NCBI GenBank assembly: GCA_944372795.1
Contig: CALWAF010000016.1
Span: 1 to 34,603 of the forward strand
Origin: an uncultured Clostridia bacterium
GTDB taxonomy: Bacteria; Bacillota; Clostridia; Christensenellales; CAG-917
Direction: 5' to 3'
Length of the DNA stretch: 34,603 nucleotides
A program made the translations under genes and the position numbers. The notes beneath the pieces are model-generated. The model was not told the origin of the DNA and ran no database searches. It saw nothing but the letters and a program-made list of their open reading frames with translations. Positions within the stretch are counted from its first letter, which is position 1; each line of letters opens with the position of its first letter. This document shows, in pieces, positions 1-8,307 of this stretch.

Positions 1-92
1 GGTTTGTCGTCGTTGCACGCGACAAGCAGCATACCGCAAGTCAGGCACAGCACGAGCACCGCGATGACAGCCAGAAACAATTTCCGCTTCAT
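1..92 (-). CDS. Lipoprotein, 5' end only
   Basis: Only the first 30 codons are inside the window; the gene runs leftward off the edge. The visible N-terminus begins MKRKLFLAVIAV, a basic n-region and hydrophobic core, and ends in the lipobox LLVAC, so Cys26 is the likely lipidated residue. The ATG at 92-90 has an AAGGAG Shine-Dalgarno sequence 7 nt upstream. The mature part is not visible beyond NDDK, so no function can be given; it could be a solute-binding protein or another surface lipoprotein like those elsewhere in the window. Confidence 0.8.
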   Translation of the reverse strand, partial: MKRKLFLAVIAVLVLCLTCGMLLVACNDDK

Positions 93-144
93 AAATTTTC
101 TCCTTTTTTGATGTAAGTATTGGGCATACTTTATGCCTAGGAAC

Positions 145-171
145 AGTATATTTATTTAACCTATCATCCAA
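145..171 (-). promoter_or_regulatory. Possible promoter of the leftward lipoprotein
   Basis: On the minus strand TATACT (150-145) could be a -10 box and TTGGAT (171-166) a -35 box, but the spacer is only 15 bp. An AT-rich tract lies immediately upstream, like an UP element. A short hairpin GGCATA-AAG-TATGCC (about 122-137) lies in the leader. The poor spacer makes this a weak call. Confidence 0.3.
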
Positions 172-597
172 ATTAAATTAAAATTAAATCGGCGCCTTTA
201 AGGGTAAAGATAATTACTTTATTACTACAACATTTCATAAAAATTAAGCCTGTTCCCCCATGAAGCTATGTAAACGACAGCTGTCTTGCAATTCAGGTGT
301 AAAAAATATTTAATGATTATGAAATTGACGTGCGCTCGTCGCCGCACTGCCCCGAAAAGATAGGCGCATTCCCATCTTTTCCCACTGTATGCGCGGTTTA
401 GCGAAAAAATACACGTTCTGCCCTCCACGCATATACACGCCGCCAATATTAAATTATCCTGACACGCAAATTTTATGCACGCTCGTTTTTGCCGCCCTCC
501 CGCACGCCCTGACCCCTGCCCTGCGCAGAGCTCCGAGCCCTTCTCTCGCGCGCGTTATAAATAAGGTATATATCCCCCATCCTTTTTCATAAACATT
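172..597. other. Intergenic stretch without a recognisable gene
   Basis: AT-rich then GC-rich non-coding sequence between the leftward lipoprotein and the terminator at 598. The only structure I see is an 8-bp inverted repeat, GAAAAGAT at 354-361 with ATCTTTTC at 374-381. Short open frames here lack ribosome-binding sites and look random. No known riboswitch or RNA class was recognised. Confidence 0.5.
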
Positions 598-631
598 AAA
601 AAGGCTCCCGTGCGTCTTACGCGGGAGCCTT
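598..631 (-). terminator. Intrinsic terminator of the 663-5781 unit
   Basis: On the minus strand a GC-rich stem (GGCTCCC with GGGAGCC, plus inner ACGC with GCGT and a 2-nt bulge) is followed directly by TTTTT. It lies 31 nt past the stop codon of the large lipoprotein and closes that transcription unit. Confidence 0.85.
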
Positions 632-662
632 GTTTGCCGAGTGTCGGTCTTCTGCCGACGCG

Positions 663-3600
663 TCACGCCGGCGGGATCATATTCGTTGAGCCGGAGTCCG
701 CCACCGTGATGTACCAATATACGGAAAATCCTCCGTCGCCCGTCAGCTGCAGGCGCACGCAATAGTAGCCCGGCTCGTTGAAGCGGAGCGTGAACGAAAC
801 GTCGATGCCCACCACGATGAGTGCGGGGAAGTCCTCTGCCGTCATCTGCCCCGCCGTACCGCTCGCGACGAAGGGAGAGCCTGCCGTGAAACTCTTCAGC
901 CACACGTCGCAGCTCTCGGATGAGATGTCTATGGCGGAATTGGACATGGATGTGCTGTCGTAGTTGCGGAACACACTGATGCGAAGGGTGCACGCGGCGT
1001 CGTCCGCGATGCCGTGCGTCGCGTTGGCGATGCGCCCCTCGAACTCATAGTCCCTGCCCGCGAACCAGAACACGGGATCCGTCGAAGTCTGCTCGAAGCG
1101 GTAGGTCGCGTCGTCGCCGAGATACGCCTCGACGTGCTGGACGAACTCCTCGCTGCGCTCGCCGAAGATCTCCGCATAGCAGGGGGAATAGTCGTTGGCG
1201 GTGTTGAAGGTGACGGTGTGGCCGCCAAGGAGCATGCGCTCGCTCTTCCAATAGCTCGAGCTCGATGTCAGCGGGATGCCGTTGATGAAGATGTTGCCCG
1301 CCGCAAGGTAGAGCCTGATCTTCTTCTCGGTGCCGTCATCGTTCTTATAGTACGCCATGGCGGTGATGTGGTTGGTTATGGTGGAGAGATAGACCGTCTC
1401 CCCAACGCTGTGGGAAGGCATGCTGTCCTCGCGCACCTCGAACTCCACTCTGTCCGGCTTCTTAATGTCATAGGTGCCCACATGGGAGTCGCCGAGGAAG
1501 TCCCACTCCACCTCCACTCTGCCGCACATAGTGCTGTAATAATAGGTGGTGATGATCGCGCTGCGGGTGCCCACCGCCTCCGTCCTGCCCACGATGGTCG
1601 TGCTCTTTTTGTCGCCGTTGACATACTCCACTTCCGCATCCGCATAGAGGAACTCCGGGATGGAAGAACGCTGACCGTAGTATGTCCCGCCGCTCACGCT
1701 GTCCGCGTGGACGATCTCGAGCTCCGTGCCGACGTCGACATGCGGAGTGAAGACCACTTCTGCCGCGGCGCGGTCGGTGAGCCTGATGTTTGCCCGCACC
1801 TCGGTGACGAATACGGACGCCGCGGAGGCGGAATAGCTCTCGATGCCCAGCGCTTTGAGGGGGTTGGGATACTCCACCGTGAACGTGACCGTCTGCACCT
1901 CGTCGCTGTCGAGGTCGATGTCATTGACGTCCGTGACGCGCATATACCTCGGCGACGGGGACGCGGTCTTGTCGATGTTGACCGCGTTGATCTTGAGATA
2001 GTATTCCCCGAGCATGCCCGTGATCTCCTCGCGGCTCATGGGGACGTATCTGCCCTCCGCGTCCGCGCCGTGGAGCAGAGTGTGATCCTCCGCATAGATG
2101 CTCGTGAGTTCCTCGCCCGTCTCGGCGACCGTCGCGGGCTCCTCCCACTCCCACGAGAGCGCGAGACCCTCGATGTACACAGCGTAGTCCTTCACGTCGC
2201 CTATACCGCCGTCGATGATGAACACCGTCTCGGAATAGATGTCGTGCGGCTGCGCCATGCCGAAATCGTTCTCCTCGATGTTGATGACGAGGCGGTCCGC
2301 GCCGCCCATCCAGTCTTTGCCGAGCAGCGCCGCCGCGCTCGAGATCATGGGATCGGAGTCGTCAATGGGCACTGTCACGCTCCCCGTCGCGAACATGTTG
2401 CCCGCATAAAGCCCCGTCAGCATCCTCTGTACGGGAGAATCCTCCGTGAAGAGCTCGCAGGGATAAGTGATGAGGGTGTATTCGGGGAGCCCGAACATAA
2501 AAAGCGCGACATAGAACTGGTCGACGATCTCCTCCGCCACGTCCTTGGTCATCAATGCGTGCAGAGCGACGGAGAAATAGACGTTGTAGGAGCCGAAATC
2601 CGCGGGCGAAAACGCGATGTCCAGCACCGCTCCGCGCGCGGAGGCGTACTTGGATCTGCAATAATCGCCGCACGTCGCCGTGCACGTGTGCGTGATGCGC
2701 AGATGGAAATAGTTGTCCTCGTCGAGCGCGGTCAGGTCGTAATCATTGAGGACGAGGGTGAGCAGGTCGAGGTTGGAGTCCAGCTCGTAATCGTAGCTCA
2801 TTATGCTGTTGTCGCCGCGGGTGAATTCCACCTTGCCGCTCATGTGCGAGTTGCCTATCTTCGTGGTGACGTAGCCCACCTCCGTGCCGTCGGGCACCTT
2901 GGCGGTGAGCTCGGGATAAAGCTCGTCCGATGTGGTGAAGACGGCGTTCATGCCCGCGCCGTTCTCCCCTGTCGTCAGCCTGTCGGTGGAGATGCCGACG
3001 CCGTCGTCGCCGAAGGTCAGCACCACCTCTCCGCGCATGTCGGGGAGCCCCTGAAAGAGTGCGTCCGCGTCCTCGATGCCGAATGCGGCAAGCAGCGCAT
3101 CCGAGACTTCCTCGCCGAACACGGTGAGCACGGAGGAAAAGTACGCCGCGCCGTCCGACTTGAAGTCGGCGTTCACGGTGAATGTATAGACGTCGCCGCC
3201 GTCCGAGACGGAGACTCCCGAGAAGAAGGCTCTCCCCAGATTGAAGAGGATGTCCGCCAGCGCCTTCACCGCCGCGTCGGAGGTGGCGTCGTTGTACGCC
3301 GCGCCCAGCAGCCCGAAGATGTTGAGGTTCTCTATCCTGACGCGGGCGTCGGATATGTCAAGCCCGGGGGCGACGTCCACCCACGTTGCGGAGTTGTCCG
3401 CGACCAGCGAGAAAAGCACGCCTTCCTCCGCCGCCGTCTCCGCCGCCTCCGACATCGCGTCCGCGTCCACGAGTTCTATCACAAAGCAGGACTCTTCCAC
3501 CGCGTTCGCGTCATAGTTGAGCCCGACGAGCAGATCATACGCTCCTCCCTCGCTCGTGACGTCGGCGCGCAGCATCGCCCCCAGCTTCCCGCCGTTCAGT

Positions 3601-3803
3601 GCGATGTGTTCCGCCACGCGCGCGGCCGCGTCCGAAAGATACCTCTCCCACGACACGGGCGTGACAGAGGGAAGTTCCTCTCCCTTGTTGCACGCGAAAA
3701 AGAGCGTTGCCGCAAAACACAGCACCATCACCGCGACCAGAACGACCGCCGCCTTCCTTCCTTTTCCCGTACCTTTCGATCTCACGTTATTTTCACCGAA
3801 CAT
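663..3803 (-). CDS. Large lipoprotein of unknown function (1046 aa)
   Basis: The product starts with a basic n-region, a hydrophobic core at about residues 18-36 and the sequence LFFAC, giving a probable lipidated Cys38; Phe at the -3 position makes the lipobox atypical. The rest is extracellular in character: acidic, rich in Asp, Thr, Ser and Tyr, beta-prone, with no further membrane segment. I recognise no domain. A weak ribosome-binding site (GCGGA) precedes the ATG. The gene begins 56 nt after the histidine kinase stop codon on the same strand, with a strong hairpin but no promoter-like sequence between them, so it is probably co-transcribed with the two-component genes and could be their target, an accessory sensor or a surface protein. 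A terminator follows at 598-631. The reading frame is certain; the function is not. Confidence 0.88.
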   Translation of the reverse strand: MFGENNVRSKGTGKGRKAAVVLVAVMVLCFAATLFFACNKGEELPSVTPVSWERYLSDAAARVAEHIALNGGKLGAMLRADVTSEGGAYDLLVGLNYDANAVEESCFVIELVDADAMSEAAETAAEEGVLFSLVADNSATWVDVAPGLDISDARVRIENLNIFGLLGAAYNDATSDAAVKALADILFNLGRAFFSGVSVSDGGDVYTFTVNADFKSDGAAYFSSVLTVFGEEVSDALLAAFGIEDADALFQGLPDMRGEVVLTFGDDGVGISTDRLTTGENGAGMNAVFTTSDELYPELTAKVPDGTEVGYVTTKIGNSHMSGKVEFTRGDNSIMSYDYELDSNLDLLTLVLNDYDLTALDEDNYFHLRITHTCTATCGDYCRSKYASARGAVLDIAFSPADFGSYNVYFSVALHALMTKDVAEEIVDQFYVALFMFGLPEYTLITYPCELFTEDSPVQRMLTGLYAGNMFATGSVTVPIDDSDPMISSAAALLGKDWMGGADRLVINIEENDFGMAQPHDIYSETVFIIDGGIGDVKDYAVYIEGLALSWEWEEPATVAETGEELTSIYAEDHTLLHGADAEGRYVPMSREEITGMLGEYYLKINAVNIDKTASPSPRYMRVTDVNDIDLDSDEVQTVTFTVEYPNPLKALGIESYSASAASVFVTEVRANIRLTDRAAAEVVFTPHVDVGTELEIVHADSVSGGTYYGQRSSIPEFLYADAEVEYVNGDKKSTTIVGRTEAVGTRSAIITTYYYSTMCGRVEVEWDFLGDSHVGTYDIKKPDRVEFEVREDSMPSHSVGETVYLSTITNHITAMAYYKNDDGTEKKIRLYLAAGNIFINGIPLTSSSSYWKSERMLLGGHTVTFNTANDYSPCYAEIFGERSEEFVQHVEAYLGDDATYRFEQTSTDPVFWFAGRDYEFEGRIANATHGIADDAACTLRISVFRNYDSTSMSNSAIDISSESCDVWLKSFTAGSPFVASGTAGQMTAEDFPALIVVGIDVSFTLRFNEPGYYCVRLQLTGDGGFSVYWYITVADSGSTNMIPPA

Positions 3804-3829
3804 AGTGTTTATTCCGCTTTTTCAGCAAA

Positions 3830-3854
3830 TGAACGCGCATTTTGTGCGCGTTCA
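3830..3854 (-). other. Intercistronic hairpin
   Basis: A perfect 10-bp stem, TGAACGCGCA with TGCGCGTTCA and a 5-nt loop, sits between the kinase stop codon and the lipoprotein start codon. There is no T-tract on the minus strand, so it is not a typical terminator. It could stabilise or process the mRNA or lower expression of the downstream gene. Confidence 0.55.
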
Positions 3855-3859
3855 TGCTT

Positions 3860-5110
3860 TCACTGTCTCTTGAATGTGCAGGTTATCTCCAGCCCGCAGG
3901 GGACGTTGGACGCCGCCCTTATCGTGCCGCCCATGCCCTCGACGATGGCTTTCGCGATGGCGAGCCCCAGCCCCGTACCCGGCACGTCCTTGACGTTCTC
4001 GGCGCGGTAGAAACGGTCGAAGATGGACTCCAGCTCCGCCTTGGGCACCCCCACGCCGGTGTCCGACACCGTGAAGATGCACCCGTCCTTGGAGTTCTTG
4101 AGGCGGACGGTGATCCTGTCCCCTTCCCTCGTATATTTCACCGCGTTCTCGATGAGCACGGATGCCAGCTGTTTTATCTTCTCGCGGTCCACGGGGATAT
4201 CGCAGTACTCGATGTTGGCGATGAGGGCTTTGTTCGCCATTGTCGCCATATCCGCAAACATATCCACCGCCTCGGAGATGACGTCGCTCATCTTGGTCTC
4301 CTTGCTCTTGCCCGCGCTCCTGCCGCGCACGATGTTGAGAAGACCCGACGAGATGTCCGTCATATAGTCCACTTCTTCGAGGCTTTGATAGAGCATCTCC
4401 GCCTGTTCGCTCACCTTGGCGTCGGGGGACGCGAGCACGTTCTCGAGGTTGCCCTTGATGACGGCGAGAGGGGTGCGGATCTCGTGGGACATATCGTTGA
4501 TGAAGTCCTTCTGCTTGACGTAGTCGGTCATGATGGGCTTTATCGCGATGTAGCCCCACACGAAGCTGAACACCACCGCCACGACGATGAATGCGATGAC
4601 GAAGGGGATGCAGTTGATCGAAATGGCGTCCATCGCCTGCGTGAGACTGTCACTGACCGCGAACGCCTTTACGTAATATCTCGCATCGTCTGCTGCCTGC
4701 GAGGACGTGGTGACTGCGGTGTAGGTCTCAAAGCTGTGCCCGCCTATGCTCTCCCGCACGCACACTCCCGCTCTGCCGCCGAGGATGGGCGCGTTGCGCT
4801 CGAGGAAATCGTCCTCCGTTTCTATCATCACGCTGCCGCCCGACACGGTGTATAGCGCGAAGCGGTATTCGGGCGAATCCATGACTAGGGCGGAGTTGCC
4901 CGACATTGCCGCGCGTATGCCGTCCACGCCGAGAGAGGCGAGGGATTCGGCGTAATCGCGCACCCCGTCGCGCAGGATGTCGCGCTGTTCGACGGCGACG
5001 TACGCCCCGAACCCCGCAATGAGCGCGCCGAAGATGAGGATCACCAGCAGCAGATTGACCAGTGCAAACACCATCCACCGCTTTTTAATATCTCTGTCTA
5101 CGCTCACCAT
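3860..5110 (-). CDS. Two-component sensor histidine kinase
   Basis: A membrane histidine kinase of 416 residues, counted from the ATG at 5110. Two transmembrane segments (about 14-40 and 167-190) enclose an extracytoplasmic sensor region of about 125 residues. The H-box DMSHEIRTPLA contains the phospho-acceptor His209. The ATPase domain shows the N-box with Asn322, the G1 box DTGVG (350-354), the F-box FDRF and the G2 box GTGLGLA (378-384). The start codon overlaps the response regulator stop by one base (TGATG), which points to translational coupling; a longer upstream frame would run back into the regulator gene and is rejected. Its partner is the preceding OmpR-type regulator. The signal is unknown; the large lipoprotein downstream may belong to the same response. 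Confidence 0.95.
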   Translation of the reverse strand: MVSVDRDIKKRWMVFALVNLLLVILIFGALIAGFGAYVAVEQRDILRDGVRDYAESLASLGVDGIRAAMSGNSALVMDSPEYRFALYTVSGGSVMIETEDDFLERNAPILGGRAGVCVRESIGGHSFETYTAVTTSSQAADDARYYVKAFAVSDSLTQAMDAISINCIPFVIAFIVVAVVFSFVWGYIAIKPIMTDYVKQKDFINDMSHEIRTPLAVIKGNLENVLASPDAKVSEQAEMLYQSLEEVDYMTDISSGLLNIVRGRSAGKSKETKMSDVISEAVDMFADMATMANKALIANIEYCDIPVDREKIKQLASVLIENAVKYTREGDRITVRLKNSKDGCIFTVSDTGVGVPKAELESIFDRFYRAENVKDVPGTGLGLAIAKAIVEGMGGTIRAASNVPCGLEITCTFKRQ

Positions 5111-5781
5111 CAGATCTTCTCCGTCCACATATATCCCGTCGCCTTTATGGTTTTGAGGCAGGCGTCGAGTCCGTATTCCGCAAGTATTTTGCGCAGTCTG
5201 AAGATGTTTATCTCGATGACCGATGTGCCCGTCGTGGAATAGTAGCCCCAAATGCGGTCGAAGATCTGCTGTTTTGTCATGATGATCTCCTTGTTGCGCA
5301 CCAGAAGCTCGAGGATCTCGTAGGTCTTCCTGTTCATCGCGACATAGTTGCCGTCCACAGTCATCATCTTGTTGACGTAGTTGACCTCCATGTTGCGGAA
5401 CTTATAGTTGGTGCTGCTGAAATTGCCGCCCGTACGCCTGAGACACGCCTCCACCCTCGCCATGAGCTCCTCGCGGGCGAAGGGCTTGGTCATATAGTCG
5501 TCCGCACCCAGACGGAAGCAGTCTATCTTCTTGTCGATGTCGCTGAGCGCCGAAAGCACGATGATGGGCATGAGATAGGTGCGGCGGATCTCCCGCAGCA
5601 CGTCCATGCCGGAAAGTTTGCCCAGCATGAGATCGAGGATGACCAGATCGTAGTAGGTCTTCTCGACCTCCTGCAGCGCCTTCTCTCCCGAAAGCGCGAT
5701 GTCAACGTCGCCGATGACGCTCAAAGACGTGGAAAGTATCTTCGCAAGTTTTTCGTCGTCTTCCACAATCAGAAGCCGCAT
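5110..5781 (-). CDS. OmpR/PhoB-family response regulator
   Basis: A 223-residue regulator with a receiver domain at residues 1-115 and a winged-helix DNA-binding domain at about 125-223. The acidic pocket (Asp8, Asp9), phospho-acceptor Asp50 in LVILDLMLG, Ser77 and Lys99 in TKPF are all present. The C-terminal half has the family pattern of a winged helix, ending in IKATGYMW. GGAGG lies 8 nt before the ATG. It is the first gene of a leftward unit with its histidine kinase and a large lipoprotein, with a promoter at 5865-5893. The target genes are not evident, although the co-transcribed lipoprotein is a candidate. Confidence 0.96.
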   Translation of the reverse strand: MRLLIVEDDEKLAKILSTSLSVIGDVDIALSGEKALQEVEKTYYDLVILDLMLGKLSGMDVLREIRRTYLMPIIVLSALSDIDKKIDCFRLGADDYMTKPFAREELMARVEACLRRTGGNFSSTNYKFRNMEVNYVNKMMTVDGNYVAMNRKTYEILELLVRNKEIIMTKQQIFDRIWGYYSTTGTSVIEINIFRLRKILAEYGLDACLKTIKATGYMWTEKI

Positions 5782-5864
5782 ATCAACATCCTCCGTGAGA
5801 CCTTTCGCGGGACGCGGATGCGTCCTCGTCGTGCCGAATTAAATTCAGCTTAAATCTCACCCAA

Positions 5865-5893
5865 AATATAAGCGAGAACCGACAAAAAAGCAA
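5865..5893 (-). promoter_or_regulatory. Promoter of the two-component unit
   Basis: On the minus strand TTGCTT (5893-5888) and TATATT (5870-5865) are separated by exactly 17 bp. It lies about 85 nt upstream of the response regulator start, in an AT-rich gap. Confidence 0.65.
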
Positions 5894-5950
5894 GGATATT
5901 TTATTATGTGTTATAATAATTTAATAATTCTGCAAGAAAAATGTAATCGG

Positions 5951-5981
5951 AAAAGGCGCGGAAAAGGGCGCTTTCCGCGCC
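5951..5981 (-). terminator. Terminator of the collagen-like gene
   Basis: A perfect 10-bp stem GGCGCGGAAA with TTTCCGCGCC (5955-5981) is followed on the minus strand by TTTT, 21 nt after the stop codon of the collagen-like gene. Confidence 0.8.
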
Positions 5982-6001
5982 CCCTTCCGCACCGCGACAC
6001 G

Positions 6002-6904
6002 TCAGGTCTCGATGATGTCTGCGTCTCGCAGCGACGTGAGCAGCTCGTTGATCTTGTTGGCGAGCGTCTCCGCGTCCGCCGTGGTGGCGACGTCCGCGAC
6101 GGCAACACCCTGCACCACGGGACCCGTGGCGCCCGTCGCTCCCGTAGGTCCTGTGGGACCGGTGGGACCCGTAGGTCCTTCGTCGCCCTGCGCACCTTGA
6201 AGACCTTGGATGCCCTGTGTCCCCTGCGGTCCCGTCGCTCCCGTGGGTCCTGTGGGACCGGTGGGACCCGTAGGTCCTTCGTCACCCTGCGCACCCTGAA
6301 GACCTTGGATGCCCTGTGTCCCCTGCGGACCCGTCGCTCCCGTGGGTCCTGTGGGACCGGTGGGACCCGTAGGTCCTTCGTCGCCCTGCGCACCCTGAAG
6401 ACCTTGGATGCCCTGTGTCCCCTGCGGTCCCGTCGCTCCCGTGGGTCCTGTGGGACCGGTGGGCCCCGTAGGTCCTTCGTCGCCCTGCGCACCTTGAAGA
6501 CCTTGGACACCCTGTATGCCCTGCGGGCCCGTGGCTCCCGTTGCGCCTGTGGCGCCTGCCGCTCCGGCGGGTCCCGTCGCTCCCGTAGCACCCGTGGCTC
6601 CCGTAGCACCCGTGGCGCCCGTGGCGCCCGTTGCGCCCTGCGGTATGGTGAAAGTGAGCACGGGGTCGGTGCCGCCTGTGTCCGTGACAGAGGCGTCCGT
6701 CCCCGGCTGACCCGTGACCGTGGCTCCCACACGTACGGTGACGGCGGAAGGTCCCGTAGGGCCGGTGGGGCCTATGTCGCCCTGCGGACCTATCGGACCG
6801 CGAGGACCCGTCGGTCCCGTGGGTCCCTGACAGCAGCCGCGCGTCACGGGCGGCGAACATCTGCACGGCGAACAGCCGCATTTCCTGCAAAAGTCGGAAA
6901 ACAT
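6002..6904 (-). CDS. Cys-rich collagen-like surface/exosporium protein
   Basis: A 300-residue protein. Residues 1-26 hold seven cysteines (CRKCGCSPC and following). A first Gly-X-Y run (about 27-52) is interrupted by a short beta-type segment (about 53-88) ending in TFTIPQG, an arrangement typical of clostridial BclA-like proteins. A long Gly-X-Y run follows to about residue 262, dominated by GPT, GAT and GxQ triplets, and then a small C-terminal domain. There is no signal peptide or membrane anchor, as in spore-surface collagen-like proteins. Thr-rich triplets are usual O-glycosylation sites in BclA, and a glycosyltransferase gene diverges 74 nt away. GGAGG precedes the ATG. A spore-coat or exosporium role is inferred from the family, not shown; a phage-fibre-like origin is an alternative. 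Confidence 0.9.
   Translation of the reverse strand: MFSDFCRKCGCSPCRCSPPVTRGCCQGPTGPTGPRGPIGPQGDIGPTGPTGPSAVTVRVGATVTGQPGTDASVTDTGGTDPVLTFTIPQGATGATGATGATGATGATGATGPAGAAGATGATGATGPQGIQGVQGLQGAQGDEGPTGPTGPTGPTGATGPQGTQGIQGLQGAQGDEGPTGPTGPTGPTGATGPQGTQGIQGLQGAQGDEGPTGPTGPTGPTGATGPQGTQGIQGLQGAQGDEGPTGPTGPTGPTGATGATGPVVQGVAVADVATTADAETLANKINELLTSLRDADIIET
6132..6527 (-). repeat. Tandem 99-bp repeats in the collagen-like gene
   Basis: A 99-bp unit encoding 11 Gly-X-Y triplets recurs with starts at 6171, 6270, 6369 and 6468, the copies nearly identical at the DNA level, with partial copies on both sides. The exact multiple of 9 bp keeps the triplet register, so copy number can change without breaking the frame. 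Confidence 0.95.
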
Positions 6905-6978
6905 ATCTCATCCTCCTATTTTTATGTAAACGAAAATTCCCTACTACATCATATAAATGCAGTGTTCGGGAGGTGACT

Positions 6979-8067
6979 ATGGCGCCGCTGCTCTCACTGT
7001 GCATGATCGTGAAGGACGAGGAAGAGGTGCTTTCCCGCGCCCTAGACGGCGTGAGCCCCTTTTGCGACGAGATCGTCATCGCGGACACGGGCAGCACGGA
7101 TTCCACCGTGGAGATCGCAAGGCGGTATACGGATCGTGTCTTCGACTTCGAGTGGACGGACGATTTCGCAGCCGCGCGCAATTTCTCCTTCTCAAAAGCC
7201 GCGGGGGAATACGTGATGTGGCTGGACGCCGACGACATCGTCACTCCCGAGAACGGCGAACGCCTGAAAAAACTCCGCGAAAGACTCATACGGGAAGCTC
7301 CCGACACCGTGATGTGCCGCTACGATGCGGCGTTCGACGCACAGGGCAGGACGACGTTTTCCTACATTCGCGAGCGCGTGCTTAAAAGAGAGGGCTGCCC
7401 TCCGTGGCAGGGCTTCGTGCACGAGTGTATCTCCCCTTTCGGGAAGATCGTGTTTTCGCACTTCACGGTGCGCCACGGCGAGACGCCCGGCAAAGTGCGC
7501 GGCAGGCGCAACCTCGACATCTATCAGCATCACGTCGCGGCGGGGGAAAAACTCGACGCGAGGCATATGCTCTACTACGGCAGAGAACTCACCGCGCACC
7601 ACCTATACCGCGAGGCGGAGGGAGTGCTGGAAGACGCCGTGCGGGACAGCGAATGGGATGTGGGCAGGATCGAGGCGTGCAAGGTGCTTGCCGACTGTCT
7701 TCTTGCGCAGGGGAAGAGGGAAAAAGCCGTTGAGACCCTATTCTCGTCCTTCCGTTTCGGCGAGCCGAGGGCGCAGGTGCTCTGCAAATTGGGCGCGATC
7801 TTCCGCGCGGAAGGGAGATTGAAAGAGGCGGTGTATTGGTACACCGCCGCCCTCTCCGCAAAGGACTTCACCCTGCTCGGCGACTTCGACCAACCCGAGT
7901 ACCGCACCGTGATCCCGCTGGTGGAGCTCACCGCGTGTTTCTGGCAGCTGGGCGAGAAGGAAAAAGCCTTCAAATGCCACACCGCAGCGCTTGAACTCTC
8001 CCCCGATCACCCCGCCGTACGCTTCAACGAGGACTTCTTCCGCGCGCACGGACATCCCTCGCTCTGA
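6979..8067 (+). CDS. Family 2 glycosyltransferase with TPR-like C-terminus
   Basis: A 362-residue protein. The N-terminal GT-A domain starts LLSLCMIVKDEE, a classic GT2 beginning, has ADTGSTDST at about 35-43 and the metal/nucleotide-sugar motif LDADD at 82-86. The C-terminal third is helical with repeat-like segments (LADCLLAQGKREKAVETL; EGRLKEAVYWY; GEKEKAFKCHTAAL) resembling TPR motifs. I place the start at the ATG at 6979 because GGGAGG at 6968-6973 gives good spacing to it; a GTG at 6973 would overlap that site. The gene diverges from the collagen-like gene, and by analogy with sgtA next to bclA3 in Clostridioides difficile it may glycosylate that protein. Sugar and acceptor are unknown. 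Confidence 0.92.
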   Translation: MAPLLSLCMIVKDEEEVLSRALDGVSPFCDEIVIADTGSTDSTVEIARRYTDRVFDFEWTDDFAAARNFSFSKAAGEYVMWLDADDIVTPENGERLKKLRERLIREAPDTVMCRYDAAFDAQGRTTFSYIRERVLKREGCPPWQGFVHECISPFGKIVFSHFTVRHGETPGKVRGRRNLDIYQHHVAAGEKLDARHMLYYGRELTAHHLYREAEGVLEDAVRDSEWDVGRIEACKVLADCLLAQGKREKAVETLFSSFRFGEPRAQVLCKLGAIFRAEGRLKEAVYWYTAALSAKDFTLLGDFDQPEYRTVIPLVELTACFWQLGEKEKAFKCHTAALELSPDHPAVRFNEDFFRAHGHPSL

Positions 8068-8102
8068 CCGTCCGCGCTCTCAAACCATGGCGACAGCCCT
8101 TT

Positions 8103-8225
8103 GAACAAACGGGGACGGGCTTGTGAACAAATGGGGACGGGCTTGTTTTGTTCAATTTTTGAACACTTGGGGGCGGGCTTGTTTTGTTCAAATTTTGAAC
8201 ATTTCAAACCCGTCCCCATTTGTTC
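8103..8225. repeat. REP-like element with GGGGACGGG motif
   Basis: Two direct 22-bp copies of a unit containing GGGGACGGGCTTGT begin at 8103 and 8125. A 36-bp unit (8125-8160) is repeated with changes at 8161-8196. An inverted copy with CCCGTCCCC lies at 8197-8225, so the whole can fold into a long hairpin. The GGGGACGG core resembles REP-type repeats I recall from clostridial genomes, sometimes linked to Y1 transposases; no transposase is present here. Confidence 0.8.
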
Positions 8226-8230
8226 AATTC

Positions 8231-8258
8231 AAAAGAAAATGCGGCATTTCGCCGCATT
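8231..8258 (-). terminator. Terminator of the phosphatase gene
   Basis: A perfect 8-bp stem AATGCGGC with GCCGCATT (8238-8258) is followed on the minus strand by TTTCTTTT. It lies about 50 nt after the histidine phosphatase stop codon. A 14-bp palindrome, CGTCCGTACGGACG, lies between the two. Confidence 0.75.
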
Positions 8259-8307
8259 AGAATACGTAAAATACGCATTTTATGCCCGTCCGTACGGACG
8301 CGCTCCG

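Noticed and set aside
389..592. Small plus-strand open frame in the left intergenic region
   Set aside because: No ribosome-binding site, and its composition does not look like protein.
1014..4010. Very long open frame on the plus strand (about 1000 codons)
   Set aside because: It lies antisense to the lipoprotein gene; its product is rich in Arg, His, Val and Glu in the manner of a mirror frame, has no ribosome-binding site and no family resemblance.
6973..6978. GTG at 6973 as the start of the glycosyltransferase
   Set aside because: It overlaps the Shine-Dalgarno sequence GGGAGG, which is correctly spaced for the ATG at 6979.
6905..6978. Sporulation-sigma promoters between the collagen-like and glycosyltransferase genes
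   Set aside because: CATA-type -10-like motifs occur on both strands but would start transcription almost at the ribosome-binding sites; not convincing.
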